The notes under the pieces were generated by a model that did no database searches, was not told the DNA's origin, and saw nothing but the letters and a program-made list of their open reading frames with translations. Both the position numbers and the translations under genes were made by a program. A stretch of DNA of 64,000 bases from Massilia pinisoli (GTDB lineage Bacteria > Pseudomonadota > Gammaproteobacteria > Burkholderiales > Burkholderiaceae_D): positions 310,001-374,000 of the forward strand of contig NZ_JANUGW010000004.1 in NCBI RefSeq assembly GCF_024753285.1. Reading direction: 5' to 3'. Positions 8,492 through 17,409 of this stretch are shown here, in pieces; positions within the stretch are counted from its first letter, which is position 1, and the number at the start of each line of letters is the position of its first letter.

Positions 8492-9268
8492 ATGCTCACC
8501 GAACGTATCGACTTCCCCGGCCCGCACGGCAAACTCTCCGCCAAGCTGGACGCCCCCGACGGCACCCCGCGCGCCTACGGCATCTTTGCCCACTGCTTCA
8601 CCTGCAGCAAGGACGTGTTGGCCGCCACGCACATCGCGCGCGGTTTAGCAAGCCACGGCGTGGCCGTGCTGCGCTTCGATTTCGCCGGCCTCGGGGCCAG
8701 CCATGGCGATTTCGCCGACACCAATTTTTCCTCGAACGTCGAGGACCTCGTCACGGCCGCCGATTACCTGCGCGATCATTTTGCGGCGCCGCGCCTACTG
8801 ATCGGCCACAGCCTCGGCGGCGCGGCCGTGCTGGCGGCGGCCCAGCGCGTGCCGGAAGCGCGGGCCGTCGTGACGATCGCGGCGCCCAGCGACCCGCACT
8901 ACGTCGTGAACAAGCTGCTGTCCGAACACCTCGACACGATCGCCCGGGAAGGCGAGGCGCGCGTGAAGCTCGCGGGGCGCGATTTCAACATCCGCCAGCA
9001 TTTCGTCGAGGACGCGGGCAGCCACCAGCTGCACGACAAGATCGCCACGCTCGGGCGCGCGCTGCTCGTGATGCAGGCGCCGCAGGACGACACTGTCAGC
9101 ATGGACAACGCCACCCGCATCTTCGAACTGGCGCAGCATCCGAAAAGCTTCGTGTCGCTGGACGGCATGGACCACTTGATTTCCCGGCGCGAGGACGCGG
9201 CCTATGTCGCGGGCGTCATCTCGGCGTGGAGCGCGCGCTACCTCGGACCGGGAGCGGCGCATGCGTGA
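8492..9268 (+). CDS. Alpha/beta hydrolase
   Basis: A 258-residue serine hydrolase. It has an oxyanion stretch (GIFAHCFTCSKD, about residues 30-41), a nucleophile elbow GHSLGG (Ser107) and a late His in GMDHL. The pattern IFAHCFTCSKD...ARGLASHGVAVLRFDFAGLG is typical of hydrolases that are often fused to, or encoded next to, OsmC-like proteins; no OsmC domain is present here. The start MLTERIDFPGPHG was taken as the family N-terminus. Its stop overlaps the next gene by 8 nt, indicating coupled translation. The substrate is unknown. Confidence 0.85.
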   Translation: MLTERIDFPGPHGKLSAKLDAPDGTPRAYGIFAHCFTCSKDVLAATHIARGLASHGVAVLRFDFAGLGASHGDFADTNFSSNVEDLVTAADYLRDHFAAPRLLIGHSLGGAAVLAAAQRVPEARAVVTIAAPSDPHYVVNKLLSEHLDTIAREGEARVKLAGRDFNIRQHFVEDAGSHQLHDKIATLGRALLVMQAPQDDTVSMDNATRIFELAQHPKSFVSLDGMDHLISRREDAAYVAGVISAWSARYLGPGAAHA

Positions 9269-9896
9269 CTTCGAACGGCGGCGCGACCGCTTCGACTTCT
9301 TCGACCGCATGGAAAGCCCCGCGGTGAACCTGTGCTTCACGCTCGACGTGCCGGATTTCCGGCCCTGGTGCAAGGCGCAGGAGCTGGCACCGTTCCACGT
9401 GATGCTGTGCGCCGTCCTGCGCGCCGTGCTGAAGGTCGAGAATTTCCGCTACCGCATCGTGGACGGCGAGGTCATTCGCATCGACCGTCTCGTGCCGTCG
9501 TTCACCGTGATGAACCAGCACGGCGACCTGAATTTCGCCCAGTTCGACTGGACCGACGACGTGCGCGAATTCGTCGCGCGCGGCCAGGCGGCGCGGGAGC
9601 AGGCCTCAAGCATGACGGAATTGAACATCAAATACCGCACGATGTCGCCGCGCGACGCGAAGGACCAGGTGTTTGTCACCTGCATGCCGTGGCTCGATTT
9701 CACCTCGATCCAGCATCCGATGGCGTCACTGGCCACACCCGACATCCCGTCGCTGGCCTGGGGCCGTTTCCGCGACGGGCCCGACGGCCTGCAGCTGCCG
9801 TTCTCCGTGCAAGCCCATCACGGCTTCGTCGACGGCTGGCACATCCACTTGCTGGGCCGCCAGGTGGCCGCCGAGCTGGCGGACATCATCCGCTGA
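9261..9896 (+). CDS. Chloramphenicol acetyltransferase-like (type A CAT fold) acyltransferase
   Basis: A 211-residue protein of the trimeric CAT family. The catalytic signature HGFVDG near the C-terminus gives His187 and Asp191. Conserved blocks include the first strand (RRRDRFDFF) and FNFRYRI-like residues around 61-67. Chromosomal CAT-like proteins outside resistance elements often have uncertain acceptors, so resistance should not be assumed. It starts inside the end of the alpha/beta hydrolase (8-nt overlap), suggesting the two act together. It converges on the next gene with a 10-bp gap. Confidence 0.82.
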   Translation: MRDFERRRDRFDFFDRMESPAVNLCFTLDVPDFRPWCKAQELAPFHVMLCAVLRAVLKVENFRYRIVDGEVIRIDRLVPSFTVMNQHGDLNFAQFDWTDDVREFVARGQAAREQASSMTELNIKYRTMSPRDAKDQVFVTCMPWLDFTSIQHPMASLATPDIPSLAWGRFRDGPDGLQLPFSVQAHHGFVDGWHIHLLGRQVAAELADIIR

Positions 9897-9906
9897 CGCC
9901 CGCCGT

Positions 9907-10707
9907 TCAGTCGCCGCCACCGCCACCGCAGCTGCCGCCACAGCTACTACCGCAACTGCTGCCGCAATTGCTGCCGCAGCTGCAGCCGCCGTGGCTCGCG
10001 CTCCCGCTGTCGCTGCCGGCGTCGCTGCTGCCAAACGAGAGGTCGCCGATGCCGCCGCAGGAACTGCCATCCGTCGCGGTGTCGCGCCGGCGCAGGTGGG
10101 CTGCGAGGAGTGCACTGTCGACGAGGCCCGCCGCGTACAAGGCCGTCAGCGCGAGCTCGGGATGCGGCGTGGCGCGCCACATGCCGCGTCCCCGTTCGTT
10201 CAGCCGCGCATAGTGGATCTCGCCGGCCCGGTTCCAGTATCCGTGCCCGCCCGGCATGCGCAAGGCGCCATCGAGGCCGAACAGCGCGGGCAGGCGTAAG
10301 CTGCCCGGCTTGACGCCATCGTGCGCGCAGCAGGTCGCGAACGTGTGGAGGAGGGCGCCGTCGGCCAGCGCCGCCCGTTCGACGTGCGGCACCGTCGTGC
10401 CGAAGTGGCGTCGGCAAAATATCTCCAGCGAGATCGGGTTCCAGCGCAGCCAGGCGTGCCACACCGAGTCGGCCGCATCGGAGGGCAGGGCGCACGGACG
10501 GTCGCTGCTTCCGACCGCGTCGAAGAACCGCAGCAGCCCTTCCGCCGCGCGGACATAAAAAAAGGCATCCGTCCGGATGCCTTCGTATTCGCGCGGCGCG
10601 CTCGCGCGCCAGTAACTCTCCAGTCCCGCCGGCAGGTCCGCCAGCGCGGCCTGCCAGGGTGACGTGCGCCGCAGCCGTGCGGCGCGCAGTGTGTTCAGCC
10701 ATCCCAT
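9907..10707 (-). CDS. Glycine-rich-domain-like protein with Cys/Gly/Ser repeat tail
   Basis: A 266-residue protein with no signal peptide or membrane segment. The middle (about residues 75-115) reads LPSDAADSVWHAWLRWNP, then FCRRHFG and VPH. This resembles the D-x-x-W-H core of GRDP/DUF1399 proteins. The last ~27 residues are almost only Cys, Gly and Ser, with SCG repeated several times and a GGGGGD end. About eight closely spaced cysteines could bind metal or form disulfides. Start MGWLNTLRAARL was chosen for its family-like look; an earlier in-frame start at 10743 is possible. Function unknown. Confidence 0.55.
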   Translation of the reverse strand: MGWLNTLRAARLRRTSPWQAALADLPAGLESYWRASAPREYEGIRTDAFFYVRAAEGLLRFFDAVGSSDRPCALPSDAADSVWHAWLRWNPISLEIFCRRHFGTTVPHVERAALADGALLHTFATCCAHDGVKPGSLRLPALFGLDGALRMPGGHGYWNRAGEIHYARLNERGRGMWRATPHPELALTALYAAGLVDSALLAAHLRRRDTATDGSSCGGIGDLSFGSSDAGSDSGSASHGGCSCGSNCGSSCGSSCGGSCGGGGGD

Positions 10708-10773
10708 TTTGCCTCCTGGTCGTGTTGTTGTCGGCACCTTCAACCTAGCAGGCTTTTATGACAGGATGATGAC

Positions 10774-12672
10774 TTACCGCAGGGCCGCGAAGATCGCCTC
10801 CAGCCGGTCCTTCGTGCCCGGAATGCGCTCCAGGCGCGGGTAGCGCAGGCCGTCGCGGTAGTCGAGTGCGATCGTGCGCAGCACGCTGCCCTTTTTGATC
10901 AGCAGGCGAATGGGCTTGCCATCCTTCGCCTCCTTGATCGCTGCCTTCAGCAACTCCGGCTTGTAGACGCGATCATTGACGGCCATGACGGTCGAGTTGG
11001 CGGCCAGGCCCGCGCGGAATGCCACGCCGTCCCATACGACGTTGCGCACGGCGCCGTCCTGCGCGACCGAGAAGCCCAGCGAATACGTCAGGTCCAGCGC
11101 CTTGTTGCGTTCCTCCATGCCTTTCACGTAGTCCGTCGGCGTCTCGGTGTAGACGAGCTTCCAGCCGGCGCGTGCGAGGCCGTCCAGCGGGGCACCCGGG
11201 CCGTGGCCGTCCAGCTTCGTGCGCAGGAATGACGCCCAGTCGTACGGCTGCACCTTGTTCAGCGTCGCGACGACGTCGTCGAACGTGTAGAACGCGGGCA
11301 GGTGGCTGCCGTTGTTCACGCCGTAGAAGGCACGGGCGAAATCGTCCAGCGAGCGCCTGTCGCCGGACATTTCGCGGATGCGCATGTCGACGTCCAGCCA
11401 GATCAGCATGCCCTCGACATAGTAATCCTCGCTGCGCTGCCAGTTCGCCCAGCCGAGCGGGCGGCGCGCGTTCATGATCGGATCGTAGACGGTGTCCTGC
11501 ACGGTGCGCCACGCGCGTCCGGCCACGCTGTCGTAGCGCGCCGCGCTCGCGGCCAGCGCGTCGCGCGCGCCCGCGGGCGAGACGAGGCCGGAACGCGCGG
11601 CCAGCACGTTGCCCCAGTACTGGGTCTGGCCCTCGTACACCCACAGCAGCTCGTTGTCCATCGGGGTGTTGAAGTTGGGGACGTTCTGGCCGGCCGGGCG
11701 GCGGAACTTGCCGTCCCACGAGTGCGTGTACTCGTGCGGCAGCAGCTCGCGTCCGGCCTCGCCCTTCGCCCACTCGGTGAAATAGCCCGGCTTGATGCCG
11801 TTCTCGCTGGACTGGTGGTGCTCGCGGCCGATGCCGCCGAATTCGTCGGACAGCGCGAGCAGGAAGTCGTAGTGGTCGTAGTGATACGAACCATACAGTT
11901 TATACGCTTGTTGCACGAGCGCGCGGTGCGGCGCGATCTGCTCGGGCTTCGCTTCCAGGCTTTCCGGCGTGTCCGCAAAGACGTTCAGCGTGACGCGCAC
12001 CTTGGCGCCCGGGTCGAGGTCGAAGCGCTTGACGTAGCGGCCCGCGAACAGCGGGGAGTCCATCAGGGTCTCCAGGTCGCTCGTCTTGAAATGCACGTCG
12101 TCGCCGGCGCGGTTGTCCGTCTCCAGCGCCGTTGCATACTGCCAGCCCGCGGGCAGCTTGAGGTTCGCCTGCACGTTGACGCCGCGCGCGACGTAGCCGG
12201 CCGGGTACAAGGTCGTCGAGATCCACTGCACGCCCAGGATGTCGTCCGTCATCGTGATGCGGCCCTGGCCAGTATCCAGCGGCGACAGGTACTGGTAGTC
12301 CGCTTCCAGGGTGGTGGCGCCTTCCGGGACGGTCAGGTGGAACGCGTACACGTGCAGCGGATCGCGCGTCCACGCGACGGGCTTGCCGTTCGCCGTGAAC
12401 TTCAGGCCCGCCAGCTGCGTGATCGGGCCGTTCGGGCCGTGGTTCGCGGGCAGCCATTGCGGATACAGCAGCGTGAGGGGGCCGGGCTTCACCGGGATCG
12501 TCATGTGCATGCGGAAGATCTGCTGCGACAGGTCGGTCGCGTCGACGTTCAGCACCATGGTGCCGGGGTAGGGCTGGTCGACGGGGGCAGGTACGTCGGC
12601 ACGGGCCGGGAAGGCCAGCGCCAGCGCGAGCGCGGTGGCCGAAACGGTGGAAGCGAGCTTGAAGATCGACAT
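10774..12672 (-). CDS. M61 family metallopeptidase with C-terminal PDZ domain
   Basis: A 632-residue exported zinc peptidase of the M61 (glycyl aminopeptidase) family. It begins with a Sec signal peptide (about residues 1-26, ending FPARA), followed by a beta-rich N-terminal domain. The zinc motif HEYTH is at 313-317, with a downstream Glu expected in the MDNELLWVYEG segment. A PDZ-like region lies after about residue 500. ATG 12672 was chosen over an in-frame TTG 27 bp upstream because it begins the signal peptide. It likely trims peptides in the periplasm. Confidence 0.88.
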   Translation of the reverse strand: MSIFKLASTVSATALALALAFPARADVPAPVDQPYPGTMVLNVDATDLSQQIFRMHMTIPVKPGPLTLLYPQWLPANHGPNGPITQLAGLKFTANGKPVAWTRDPLHVYAFHLTVPEGATTLEADYQYLSPLDTGQGRITMTDDILGVQWISTTLYPAGYVARGVNVQANLKLPAGWQYATALETDNRAGDDVHFKTSDLETLMDSPLFAGRYVKRFDLDPGAKVRVTLNVFADTPESLEAKPEQIAPHRALVQQAYKLYGSYHYDHYDFLLALSDEFGGIGREHHQSSENGIKPGYFTEWAKGEAGRELLPHEYTHSWDGKFRRPAGQNVPNFNTPMDNELLWVYEGQTQYWGNVLAARSGLVSPAGARDALAASAARYDSVAGRAWRTVQDTVYDPIMNARRPLGWANWQRSEDYYVEGMLIWLDVDMRIREMSGDRRSLDDFARAFYGVNNGSHLPAFYTFDDVVATLNKVQPYDWASFLRTKLDGHGPGAPLDGLARAGWKLVYTETPTDYVKGMEERNKALDLTYSLGFSVAQDGAVRNVVWDGVAFRAGLAANSTVMAVNDRVYKPELLKAAIKEAKDGKPIRLLIKKGSVLRTIALDYRDGLRYPRLERIPGTKDRLEAIFAALR

Positions 12673-12796
12673 GGCTGAAAACCTGGGGAAGAGACGCAAA
12701 CGGCCGAGTGTAGCACCGCGCGCGACACCGGCATTCCGCCGGGCAGCGATCCAAACGAAATTTTAAAAATGGCCAATAAAAAGATATTTTGTACGG

Positions 12797-12824
12797 CTTG
12801 AAAACACGGCAGGGGGCCATTAGA
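12797..12824 (+). promoter_or_regulatory. Candidate sigma-32 (RpoH) promoter for hsp20
   Basis: GGCTTGAAA (CTTGAAA at 12797-12803) matches the RpoH -35 element. GGCCATTA, 11 nt further on, resembles the CCCCATNT -10 element. It lies about 70 bp before the hsp20 start. Confidence 0.6.
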
Positions 12825-12893
12825 TTGGTTCCAGCGGATGCTCATGAGAGGTCCGGCAACTTATCGCTTGTACTTTTTAAAGGATATCGAATC

Positions 12894-13370
12894 ATGCGTA
12901 CTTTTGACCTGTCTCCCCTGTATCGCTCCGCAATCGGCTTCGACCGTCTGGTGAACCTGCTCGAGCAACGCGCCGAAAGCGCGCCGAGCTACCCGCCGTA
13001 CAACATCGAACTGGTTTCGGAAGACAAATACCGCATCGTGATGGCGCTCGCCGGCTTCACCCGCAACGAGATCGAGATCACGTCCGAACGCGACACCCTG
13101 CTCGTCACCGGCCGCAAACAGAAGGACGACGTGCAGCGCACCTTCCTGCACCGCGGCATCGCCCAGCGCGATTTCGAACAGCGCTTCCAGCTGGCCAACC
13201 ACGTGAAGGTCGTCAGCGCCGGCTTCGACAACGGCATCCTGACCATCGAACTGGTGCGCGAAGTGCCGGAAGCGTTCAAGCCGCGCAAGATCGCGATCGC
13301 GGACGCCAACGGCAACACCGACAACGTGCAGGTGCTCGAGCAACCGCAGCAACAGCAGCACGCCGCGTAA
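12894..13370 (+). CDS. Small heat-shock protein, Hsp20/IbpA family
   Basis: A 158-residue ATP-independent holdase that binds unfolding proteins. The N-terminus (MRTFDLSPLYRSAIGFDRL) and alpha-crystallin domain (about residues 40-130: YPPYNIE, LAGFTRNEIEI, HRGIAQRDFEQRFQL, GILTIEL) are typical of IbpA. The C-terminus ends in a Gln/His-rich stretch. The start has AAAGGA upstream. A sigma-32-like promoter precedes it and a strong terminator follows, so it is a single-gene heat-shock unit. Confidence 0.93.
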   Translation: MRTFDLSPLYRSAIGFDRLVNLLEQRAESAPSYPPYNIELVSEDKYRIVMALAGFTRNEIEITSERDTLLVTGRKQKDDVQRTFLHRGIAQRDFEQRFQLANHVKVVSAGFDNGILTIELVREVPEAFKPRKIAIADANGNTDNVQVLEQPQQQQHAA

Positions 13371-13391
13371 TCGCGTCGTCACGTAACACGT

Positions 13392-13416
13392 AAAAAAGGC
13401 GCTTCGGCGCCTTTTT
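13392..13416 (+). terminator. Rho-independent terminator after hsp20
   Basis: An AAAAAGGCGC stem, UUCG tetraloop and GCGCCTTTTT form a textbook hairpin. The A-run on the left makes it bidirectional in principle. Confidence 0.9.
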
Positions 13417-13425
13417 GCATTTACG

Positions 13426-13527
13426 GTAGGGTGGACGGCTTGCCGTCCACGCGTTCAACACGCGTTCGATTTGCCGCGGCTTGTTCAACGTCGCCGAACG
13501 CGTGGACAGCGGAGCTGTCCACCCTAC
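13426..13527. repeat. GTAGGGTGGAC palindromic repeat, copy A (full length)
   Basis: The element is about 102 bp with inverted ends GTAGGGTGGAC and GTCCACCCTAC. Each end is itself a hairpin (GTGGACGGC-tt-GCCGTCCAC on the left; GTGGACAGC-gga-GCTGTCCAC on the right). The inner arms (GCGTTCAACA and TGTTCAACGT) are also partly complementary or related. No coding capacity. See copies B to F. Confidence 0.85.
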
Positions 13528-13639
13528 GGGATGCCGCTGCTTCCCGAAAATTAAGGGATGTCTAAGACTGCTGCGCCAATATACTTCCTACGAAAAGAGC
13601 AGTTTTCGAATCCACTTTTTCCAATCTAGGAGCACGTAA

Positions 13640-15166
13640 ATGCATAACGAAGGTGCCGTTACTGCCATCACCGCAAAACGTCTCACGCTGGCCTTGATCG
13701 TGGCCGGTGTCATTGGCGGAGCGGTGGGCGCGATCGCAGTCGAACACAATAACGCCACGGCTGCAGCCGCCGCAGCGGCCACCGCGCCCGTGGCAGCAAG
13801 CCCCGCGCCCGTAGCGGCCACGCCCGCGCCCGTGGCGGGCAATCCGGTCGGCGTGGCATTGCCCGACTTTACCCAGATCGTCTCGCACAACGGCCCGGCC
13901 GTCGTGAACGTCCGCGTCGTCGGCACGACCAAGGTGTCGCAGCGCCAGATGCCGCAGTTCGACGAGGACGATCCGTTCTTCGAATTCTTCCGCCGCTTCC
14001 AGCCGCAGCAACCGCGCGGCGGCGGCCGCGGCGAACTCGTTTACGGCGCCGGATCGGGCTTCATCGTCAGCCCGGACGGCGTCATCCTCACCAACGCGCA
14101 TGTGGTGCGCGATGCCGACGAAGTCACGGTCAAGCTGCAGGACCGCCGCGAATTCCGCGCGAAAGTCCTCGGCTCCGACCCGAAGACCGACGTCGCCGTC
14201 CTCAAGATCGACGCGAAGAACCTGCCCGTCGTCCCGATCGGGAACACGCGCAACCTGCAGGTCGGCGAATGGGTGCTGGCCATCGGTTCGCCGTACGGCC
14301 TCGAAAGCAGCGTGACGGCCGGCGTCGTGAGCGCGAAAGGGCGCTCGCTGCCGAACGATCCGGTGCCGTTCATCCAGACCGACGTGGCCGTCAACCCCGG
14401 TAACTCGGGCGGTCCGCTGTTCAACACGCGCGGCGAGGTGGTCGGCATCAACTCGCAGATCTACAGCCAGACGGGCGGCTACCAGGGCCTGTCGTTCGCG
14501 ATCCCGATCGACGTGGCCGTGCGCATCAAGGACCAGATCGTCGCCACCGGCAAGGTGCAGCACGCCAAGCTCGGTGTCGTGATGCAGGACGTGAACCAGG
14601 CCTTCGCCGATTCGTTCAAGCTGGAGTCGCCGGACGGCGCGCTCGTCGCGAACGTGGAACGCGGCGGCGCCGCCGACAAGGCCGGCCTCAAGGCGGGCGA
14701 CGTGATCCGCAAGGTGAACGGCCAGTCCATCGTCGCCTCTGGCGATCTGTCGGCCATCGTGTCCGTCGCGAAGCCGGGCGACAAGCTGGGGCTGGACGTC
14801 TGGCGCGACGGCAAGATCATGCACCTGAACGCCACACTGGCCAATGCGACCGACAAGGGAGATCCCATCGGTCGCGACACCCTGGCCAGCAAGGATAGCG
14901 GCGCCAAGCTGGGCCTCTCGCTGCGTCCGCTGGACCCGGTGGAACGCCAGCAGGCCGGACTGCCGGCGGGCCTCGTGATCGAGGACGCGGGCGGCGCGGC
15001 GCAGGCGGCCGGCGTGCAGCCGGGCGACGTCCTGCTCGCGGTGAACGGTCGGCCGGTGACGTCGGTGGCGCAGGTGCGCGACGTCGTGGGCAAGTCCTCG
15101 AAATCCGTGGCCTTGCTGATCCAGCGCGGGGATGAGAAGATCTTCATCCCGGTGCGGATCGGCTAA
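13640..15166 (+). CDS. Do-family (DegP/DegQ/MucD) periplasmic serine endopeptidase
   Basis: A 508-residue HtrA protease for envelope protein quality control. An N-terminal hydrophobic segment (about residues 14-33) acts as signal or anchor, followed by an Ala/Pro-rich linker. The catalytic triad is His154 (TNAHVV), Asp184 (KTDVAVLKI) and Ser256 (GNSGGP). Two PDZ domains follow (about residues 285-385 and 405-505). AGGAG precedes the start. A two-component system follows 51 bp downstream on the same strand, so envelope stress sensing and proteolysis may be co-expressed. Confidence 0.93.
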   Translation: MHNEGAVTAITAKRLTLALIVAGVIGGAVGAIAVEHNNATAAAAAAATAPVAASPAPVAATPAPVAGNPVGVALPDFTQIVSHNGPAVVNVRVVGTTKVSQRQMPQFDEDDPFFEFFRRFQPQQPRGGGRGELVYGAGSGFIVSPDGVILTNAHVVRDADEVTVKLQDRREFRAKVLGSDPKTDVAVLKIDAKNLPVVPIGNTRNLQVGEWVLAIGSPYGLESSVTAGVVSAKGRSLPNDPVPFIQTDVAVNPGNSGGPLFNTRGEVVGINSQIYSQTGGYQGLSFAIPIDVAVRIKDQIVATGKVQHAKLGVVMQDVNQAFADSFKLESPDGALVANVERGGAADKAGLKAGDVIRKVNGQSIVASGDLSAIVSVAKPGDKLGLDVWRDGKIMHLNATLANATDKGDPIGRDTLASKDSGAKLGLSLRPLDPVERQQAGLPAGLVIEDAGGAAQAAGVQPGDVLLAVNGRPVTSVAQVRDVVGKSSKSVALLIQRGDEKIFIPVRIG

Positions 15167-15217
15167 GACGTTACTGTCGTGTCGTACCGGCAGGGTTTGT
15201 GAAAATCGGGAGATGGA

Positions 15218-15880
15218 ATGCGGCTGCTGCTGGTGGAAGACGATACGATGATCGGCGAAGTGGTGCTCGACCTGCTGCGGGCCGAGCACTACGCCGTCGA
15301 CTGGGTCAAGGACGGCGAGATGGCCGACACGGCCCTCATGCAGAACCAGAACTACGACCTCGTCGTGCTCGACCTGGGCCTGCCCCGCAAGGACGGGCTC
15401 GAGGTCTTGCGCGCGATGCGCGCGCGCAAGGACCGCACGCCGGTGCTGGTCGCCACGGCGCGTGACGCCGTCGCCCAGCGCATCGCCGGGCTCGATGCCG
15501 GCGCGGACGACTACGTCCTCAAGCCCTACGATCTCGACGAAATGCTGGCGCGCATCCGCGCGCTGCTGCGGCGTGCCGCCGGGCGCGCCGAACCCGTGTT
15601 CGAATACAAGAACATCTCCGTGAACCCCGCCACGCGCGAAGTGCTGGTCGACGGCCAGCCCGTCGTGCTGTCGGCGCGCGAATGGGCTGTGCTGGAAGCG
15701 CTCGTCGCGCGTCCCGGCGCCGTGCTGTCGCGCGCCCAGCTCGAGGAAAAGCTGTACAGCTGGCGCGACGAAGTGTCCAGCAATGCCGTGGAAGTCTATA
15801 TCCACGGCCTGCGCAAGAAGCTCGGCAGCGACTTGATCCAGAACGTGCGCGGCGTGGGTTATATGGTCCCGAAGGTGTGA
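15218..15880 (+). CDS. OmpR-family response regulator
   Basis: A 220-residue two-domain regulator of the QseB/PmrA/TctD type. The receiver domain carries acidic residues in VEDD, the phospho-acceptor Asp52, Thr80 and Lys102 (LKPYDL). A winged-helix DNA-binding domain follows from about residue 125 (LSAREWAVLEALVARPG, ending VRGVGYMV). GGGAG precedes the ATG. It is followed after 7 nt by its histidine kinase. Confidence 0.93.
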   Translation: MRLLLVEDDTMIGEVVLDLLRAEHYAVDWVKDGEMADTALMQNQNYDLVVLDLGLPRKDGLEVLRAMRARKDRTPVLVATARDAVAQRIAGLDAGADDYVLKPYDLDEMLARIRALLRRAAGRAEPVFEYKNISVNPATREVLVDGQPVVLSAREWAVLEALVARPGAVLSRAQLEEKLYSWRDEVSSNAVEVYIHGLRKKLGSDLIQNVRGVGYMVPKV

Positions 15881-15887
15881 GGACCGC

Positions 15888-17216
15888 ATGAAAATGAAGG
15901 TCACGCATTCCCTGCGCGGGCGCCTGCTGTGGTTCCTGCTGGCGGCGATCACGATCGCGGCCGTCGCGCAGGCATCGATCGCCTATCGCACCGCGCTGAA
16001 CGACGCCGACCAGATCTTCGACTACCACATGCAGCAGATGGCGTTGTCGCTGCGCTCGCGCGCGCCGCTGACGAGCGCCGACGACGCGAACGGCGACGCC
16101 CCGATCAGCGGCAACGACGATCTCGTCGTGCAGGTATGGTCGCCGGACGGCGTGCGCGTGTTCCGCAGCGCTTCGCACGCGCACCTGCCGCAGCGCGCCG
16201 TGCTGGGCTTTTCCAACGTGCGCGCGAACGGCACGACGTACCGCATCTTCTCGATCCAGACCGACACCCAGACCGTGCAGGTCGCTCAGGACCTGGCCGT
16301 GCGGCGCAGCATGGCGAGCAATCTCGCGCTGCGCACCCTGGGCCCCATCGCCGTCATGATGCCGATCCTGATGCTGGTCGTGTGGTGGGTCGTCAGCGGT
16401 TCGCTCGAACCCGTCGCGCGCGTGCGCAAGCAGGTGGCGTCGCGCCAGGCCGACGATCTGTCGCCCGTGTCCGAAGCGGGCTTGCCGGACGAGGTGCGTC
16501 CGCTCGTGCAGGAATTGAATCTGCTGTTCGGCCGCGTGCGCACGGCGTTCGACGCCCAGCAGCATTTCGTGGCCGACGCCGCGCACGAGCTGCGCACGCC
16601 GCTCGCCGCGCTGAAGCTGCAGGTGCAGAGCCTGGGGCGCTCGGACAGTCCGGAGGCGAAGCGCGTCGCCGTCGGGCGCCTGACGGCCGGCATCGAACGG
16701 GCCACGCGCCTCGTCGAGCAGCTGCTCGTGCTGGCGCGCCAGGAAGCCAGCATGGCGGGCGGCGCGCCGCGCCAGAACGTCGACATCGCGGGCGCGGCGA
16801 AGCGCGCCGTGGCGGAACTGGCCAGCGTCGCCACCGCCAAGGGCATCGACCTGGGCCTGCAGCGCGCGGACGCCGCCGCGATCGAGGGGCAGCCGGACGC
16901 GTTGATGATCCTGCTGCGCAACCTCATCGACAATGCGATCAAGTACACGCCGCACGGCGGCACGGTCGACGTGTCGGTGACAGTGGAAAATGGCGCCGTA
17001 CGCGTCGCCGTGGAGGACAGTGGCCCCGGCATCCCGCCGGCCGAACGCGAGCGCGTGTTCGACCGCTTCTACCGCGTGCCGGGAAGCGACGCGGCCGGCA
17101 GCGGGCTCGGTCTCGCCATCATCAAGTCGATCGCGGAGCGGCATGGCGCCACGTTGGCGCTGGGCGAATCGAAGCGGTTGGGTGGGCTGGAAGCGACGGT
17201 CACCTTTCCGATGTGA
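15888..17216 (+). CDS. Sensor histidine kinase partnered with the OmpR-type regulator
   Basis: A 442-residue membrane kinase of the QseC/TctE type. Transmembrane segments lie at about 13-33 and 152-170, enclosing a ~120-residue periplasmic sensor. The dimerisation domain has His233 in DAAHELRTPLAAL. The ATPase domain has the N-box LRNLIDNAIKYTPHGG and G-boxes VEDSGPGIP and GSGLGLAI. It starts 7 nt after the response-regulator stop, so they form one operon. Its location after the DegP-type gene suggests envelope stress as input, which is inference. Confidence 0.93.
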   Translation: MKMKVTHSLRGRLLWFLLAAITIAAVAQASIAYRTALNDADQIFDYHMQQMALSLRSRAPLTSADDANGDAPISGNDDLVVQVWSPDGVRVFRSASHAHLPQRAVLGFSNVRANGTTYRIFSIQTDTQTVQVAQDLAVRRSMASNLALRTLGPIAVMMPILMLVVWWVVSGSLEPVARVRKQVASRQADDLSPVSEAGLPDEVRPLVQELNLLFGRVRTAFDAQQHFVADAAHELRTPLAALKLQVQSLGRSDSPEAKRVAVGRLTAGIERATRLVEQLLVLARQEASMAGGAPRQNVDIAGAAKRAVAELASVATAKGIDLGLQRADAAAIEGQPDALMILLRNLIDNAIKYTPHGGTVDVSVTVENGAVRVAVEDSGPGIPPAERERVFDRFYRVPGSDAAGSGLGLAIIKSIAERHGATLALGESKRLGGLEATVTFPM

Positions 17217-17286
17217 CGTTTGTGATGTGTCGGCGTTACGCGTGGGCTCAGCCTACGTAGCGCGAAGCGAAAATGATGTTTCCGGC

Positions 17287-17396
17287 GTAGGGTGGACGGG
17301 TTCCCCGTCCACGCGTCCAACCAGATCGGGGATGAACGACGACATCATTCAATCATGCGTTGATTGAACGCGTGGACGGCGAGCCGTCCACCCTAC
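17287..17396. repeat. GTAGGGTGGAC palindromic repeat, copy B (full length)
   Basis: A 110-bp copy with both inverted ends (GTAGGGTGGACGGG on the left, GCCGTCCACCCTAC on the right). The inner arms CGCGTCCAACCA and TTGATTGAACGCG flank a variable centre with a TCAATCATGCGTTGATTGA-like inverted stretch. It fills the gap between two convergent genes, the sensor kinase and the TonB receptor. Confidence 0.85.
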
Positions 17397-17409
17397 AGTG
17401 CCTGTGCGA

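Noticed and set aside
9261..9896. Chloramphenicol resistance gene
   Set aside because: The CAT signature is present, but the gene is chromosomal, co-translated with a hydrolase and not in a mobile context; only an acyltransferase call is supported.
13426..13527. Attachment site of an integrated element
   Set aside because: The sequence is one of six dispersed palindromes, no integrase is present and no matching tRNA end was found.
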